Of a DNA stretch of 7,522 nucleotides, positions 6,201-7,522 are shown piece by piece (the stretch's first letter is position 1; each line of letters opens with the position of its first letter). The translations under genes were made by a program, and so were the position numbers. A model generated the notes under the pieces. That model was not told the DNA's origin. It was given only the letters and a program-made list of their open reading frames with translations, and ran no database searches. The stretch lies in assembly GCA_023460615.1 (NCBI GenBank), contig JAEWPL010000245.1:1-7522 (forward strand), given 5' to 3'. Source of the DNA: Pseudomonadota bacterium. GTDB lineage: Bacteria; Pseudomonadota; Gammaproteobacteria; Enterobacterales; Succinivibrionaceae.

Positions 6201-6271
6201 GATTTTATTATGGTTCAGTACAGAAAAGTGTGGGATCACCAAAAATTAGCAGATCAATATAGGATCTAAAA

Positions 6272-6300
6272 TTAAAAAATAAAGGGTCTACTTGTATAAT
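6272..6300 (+). promoter_or_regulatory. Promoter of the ISL3-type transposase
   Basis: A perfect -10 box TATAAT lies at 6295-6300. A weak -35 candidate TTAAAA (6272-6277) is placed at a 17-bp spacing. The expected transcript start is near 6307, leaving a ~29-nt leader before the ATG at 6336. If the element begins at 6284, the -10 belongs to the IS and the -35 region is supplied by the target DNA, so strength would vary with insertion site. Confidence 0.6.
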
Positions 6301-6332
6301 GTTAATAACCAAAAAACAACAACAAGAGACCC
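6284..6332 (+). promoter_or_regulatory. Leader inverted repeat that could hide the transposase ribosome site
   Basis: GGGTCT-A-CTTGT (6284-6295) pairs with ACAAGAGACCC (6322-6332), giving 11 base pairs with A6290 bulged and a 26-nt loop. The likely ribosome site AAGAGA (6324-6329) is inside the right arm. Transcripts from the internal TATAAT start near 6307 and lack the left arm, so the site is free. Transcripts entering from outside include both arms and would fold it away. Confidence 0.55.
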
Positions 6333-6335
6333 AAG

Positions 6336-7522
6336 ATGAATAGTACTAATTCTTTACCTTTAGATCAATATATCCCTGTTAATTATAGTAAGGGAATGTT
6401 AGCTGTACCTACTTTTGTAGAGAGATTTAAACAAACTCATGTGAAAGTTAGTTCAATACTTAGGAATGAAGGTACGCTACAAAAAGCTTTAATTAGAAAT
6501 CATTTTGTTTTTGATTTCTATGGACATATTGATAGTCCTGTTATTGAAGAGATAAGAATATGCCCACATTGTGGCTCTATAATGCATAGAAATGGGCAGG
6601 TGGTAACTTGTTTAAAGCATACACCATTTGGAAGTACCTATACCTCAATATCAGTAACTAGAAGCAGGTATAGATGCTCTAAAGAAGGATGTGACTATTC
6701 CTTTGCAGAGGAGATCCCGTTTAAAGCAGATGGGCATTAAATTACTCTAGAGCTTAAGGAATATGTAGAAACAGAGCTATCTTTAGGTAAAACCTTAAAG
6801 GCTGTATCAATAGCAACAGGCTTACATAAGAGCGTGGTAAAGGATATTGATAAAGCTAGGTTAATGAAGAAATACACTACTGTTGATAAAGATGGCAAGA
6901 GGATGTTAATTAAGCCAGAAAGACAAGCAACAGTATTGGGCATTGATGAGTTTAAACTGCATGATGGTCACAAGTATGCCACGCTAATTGTAGATATGAA
7001 GACTGGGCATATATTGTGGTTACAAGCAGGAAAGAAGAAACAAGTAGTATATGACTTTATCGAGCATGTTGGCGAAGAATTCATGTCTAAAGTTGAAGCT
7101 GTAAGTGCTGATATGAATTCTGATTTTCAAGAGGCTTTTCTAGAAAAATGTCCTCATATCAAAATCGTATATGATCCGTTTCATATCGTTAAGAACTTCA
7201 ATGATAAAGTTATTACTAATGTTAGAAAAGATGAGCAACAAAGACTGATAGATAGCGGAGATATTGAAGCTGCTAAGATGCTTAAAGGCTCTAAATATAT
7301 TCTGATGTCTAGTAAGTCAACTTTAGAACAAAAAGATCAAGATGCCTATGAGGGTAAGGTTGTATCTAAAGGCTCAGAATTGTTTAAGAAACAAGAAGTA
7401 AAACAACAAGGTAACCAACTAGCTAGGTACCAAAAATTGATATCAGAGAACAAGTTGTTGTTCACTTGTGATTACATTAAGGAAACACTTAATACAGCTT
7501 ATTGTTTATCCTCTCGAAGTGC
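6336..7522 (+). pseudogene. ISL3-family transposase, interrupted by an in-frame stop (3' end outside window)
   Basis: This DDE transposase would catalyse cut-and-paste movement of its IS. The N-terminal 134 codons include the family's zinc-binding region (C76-P-H-C79, C92, C114 and C119). After GH the frame meets TAA at 6738-6740. The same frame then continues with no further stop to the window end (codons 136-395). It shows a helix-turn-helix-like part (about 140-176, including LKAVSIATGLHKSVVKDID) and the DDE_Tnp_ISL3 start GIDEFKLHDGHKYATLIVD with first catalytic D204. The second catalytic D259 is in SADMNSDFQ, followed by IVYDPFHIVKNFND. The catalytic Glu should lie past the edge. One C-to-T change (CAA to TAA) would explain the stop, so inactivation looks recent. 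ATG 6336 has AAGAGA about 6 nt upstream. Confidence 0.85.

Larger units (their letters stand above)
6284..7522 (+). mobile_element. ISL3-family insertion sequence, left part (right end outside window)
   Basis: The element is identified from its transposase. The left end is proposed at GGGTCT (6284) because ISL3-family termini commonly start with GG and lie a few tens of bases before the transposase, and because the structured leader begins there. The preceding AT-rich 8 bases (AAAATAAA, 6276-6283) fit the family's usual 8-bp target duplication, but the other copy is not in the window, so neither terminus nor duplication is proven. The element lies next to, and may have disrupted, the decayed Panacea region. 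It is probably non-autonomous, given the stop in its transposase. Confidence 0.65.

Noticed and set aside
6251..6267. Small inverted repeat AGATC ... GATCT
   Set aside because: Only five base pairs in AT-rich DNA, with no context supporting an operator.
6738..6740. TAA reassigned to a sense codon or selenocysteine-like recoding
   Set aside because: TAA ends fliK, fliN, fliP, fliR and the HAD gene normally, so a simple nonsense mutation is far more likely.
6737..6943. Minus-strand open frame within the transposase
   Set aside because: Antisense to the conserved transposase frame, which continues in phase on the plus strand.

Overview
The window is an AT-rich stretch of a flagellated Gram-negative chromosome. 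The gene order (fliK-L-M-N-O-P-Q-R), the gammaproteobacterial style of FliM and FliN, and the low-GC codon use suggest a low-GC gammaproteobacterium. A member of the Succinivibrionaceae or a relative is my guess, but it rests on general appearance and not on any search. TAA and TAG are used as ordinary stops, so the code is standard.

Positions 1-5178 hold a tightly packed plus-strand flagellar operon. It contains the 3' part of fliK (hook-length control and export switching), fliL (stator-associated inner-membrane protein), fliM and fliN (C-ring switch), and fliO-P-Q-R (assembly factor and core of the type III export gate). Gaps are tiny or negative from fliL onward (fliN/fliO and fliQ/fliR overlap by 1 nt, fliO/fliP by 23 nt), which indicates translational coupling. 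flhB, which follows fliR in many bacteria, is absent. In its place, 26 nt downstream, is a small HAD-superfamily hydrolase (5205-5648) resembling phage-type 5'-nucleotidases. It is followed by a hairpin at 5689-5711.

Positions 5712-6283 contain no intact gene. The minus strand carries an N-terminally truncated and frameshifted Panacea/DUF4065 (SocA-like antitoxin) gene, with the frame break at a run of ten A's. It also carries the apparent last codons of a diverged second copy. The two 3' ends share a 23-bp near-identical direct repeat. This looks like a decayed tandem pair from a toxin-antitoxin or defence locus.

From 6284 to the window end lies the left part of an ISL3-family insertion sequence. 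Its transposase is interrupted by a single in-frame TAA (6738-6740), after which the same frame stays open to the edge. Its leader has a consensus -10 box and an inverted repeat. Together these predict that the ribosome binding site is hidden in read-through transcripts but free in transcripts from the element's own promoter.

The flagellar section is ordinary. The interest lies in the degraded accessory region 3' of the operon and in the IS leader architecture. I see no intact, convincingly novel system here.
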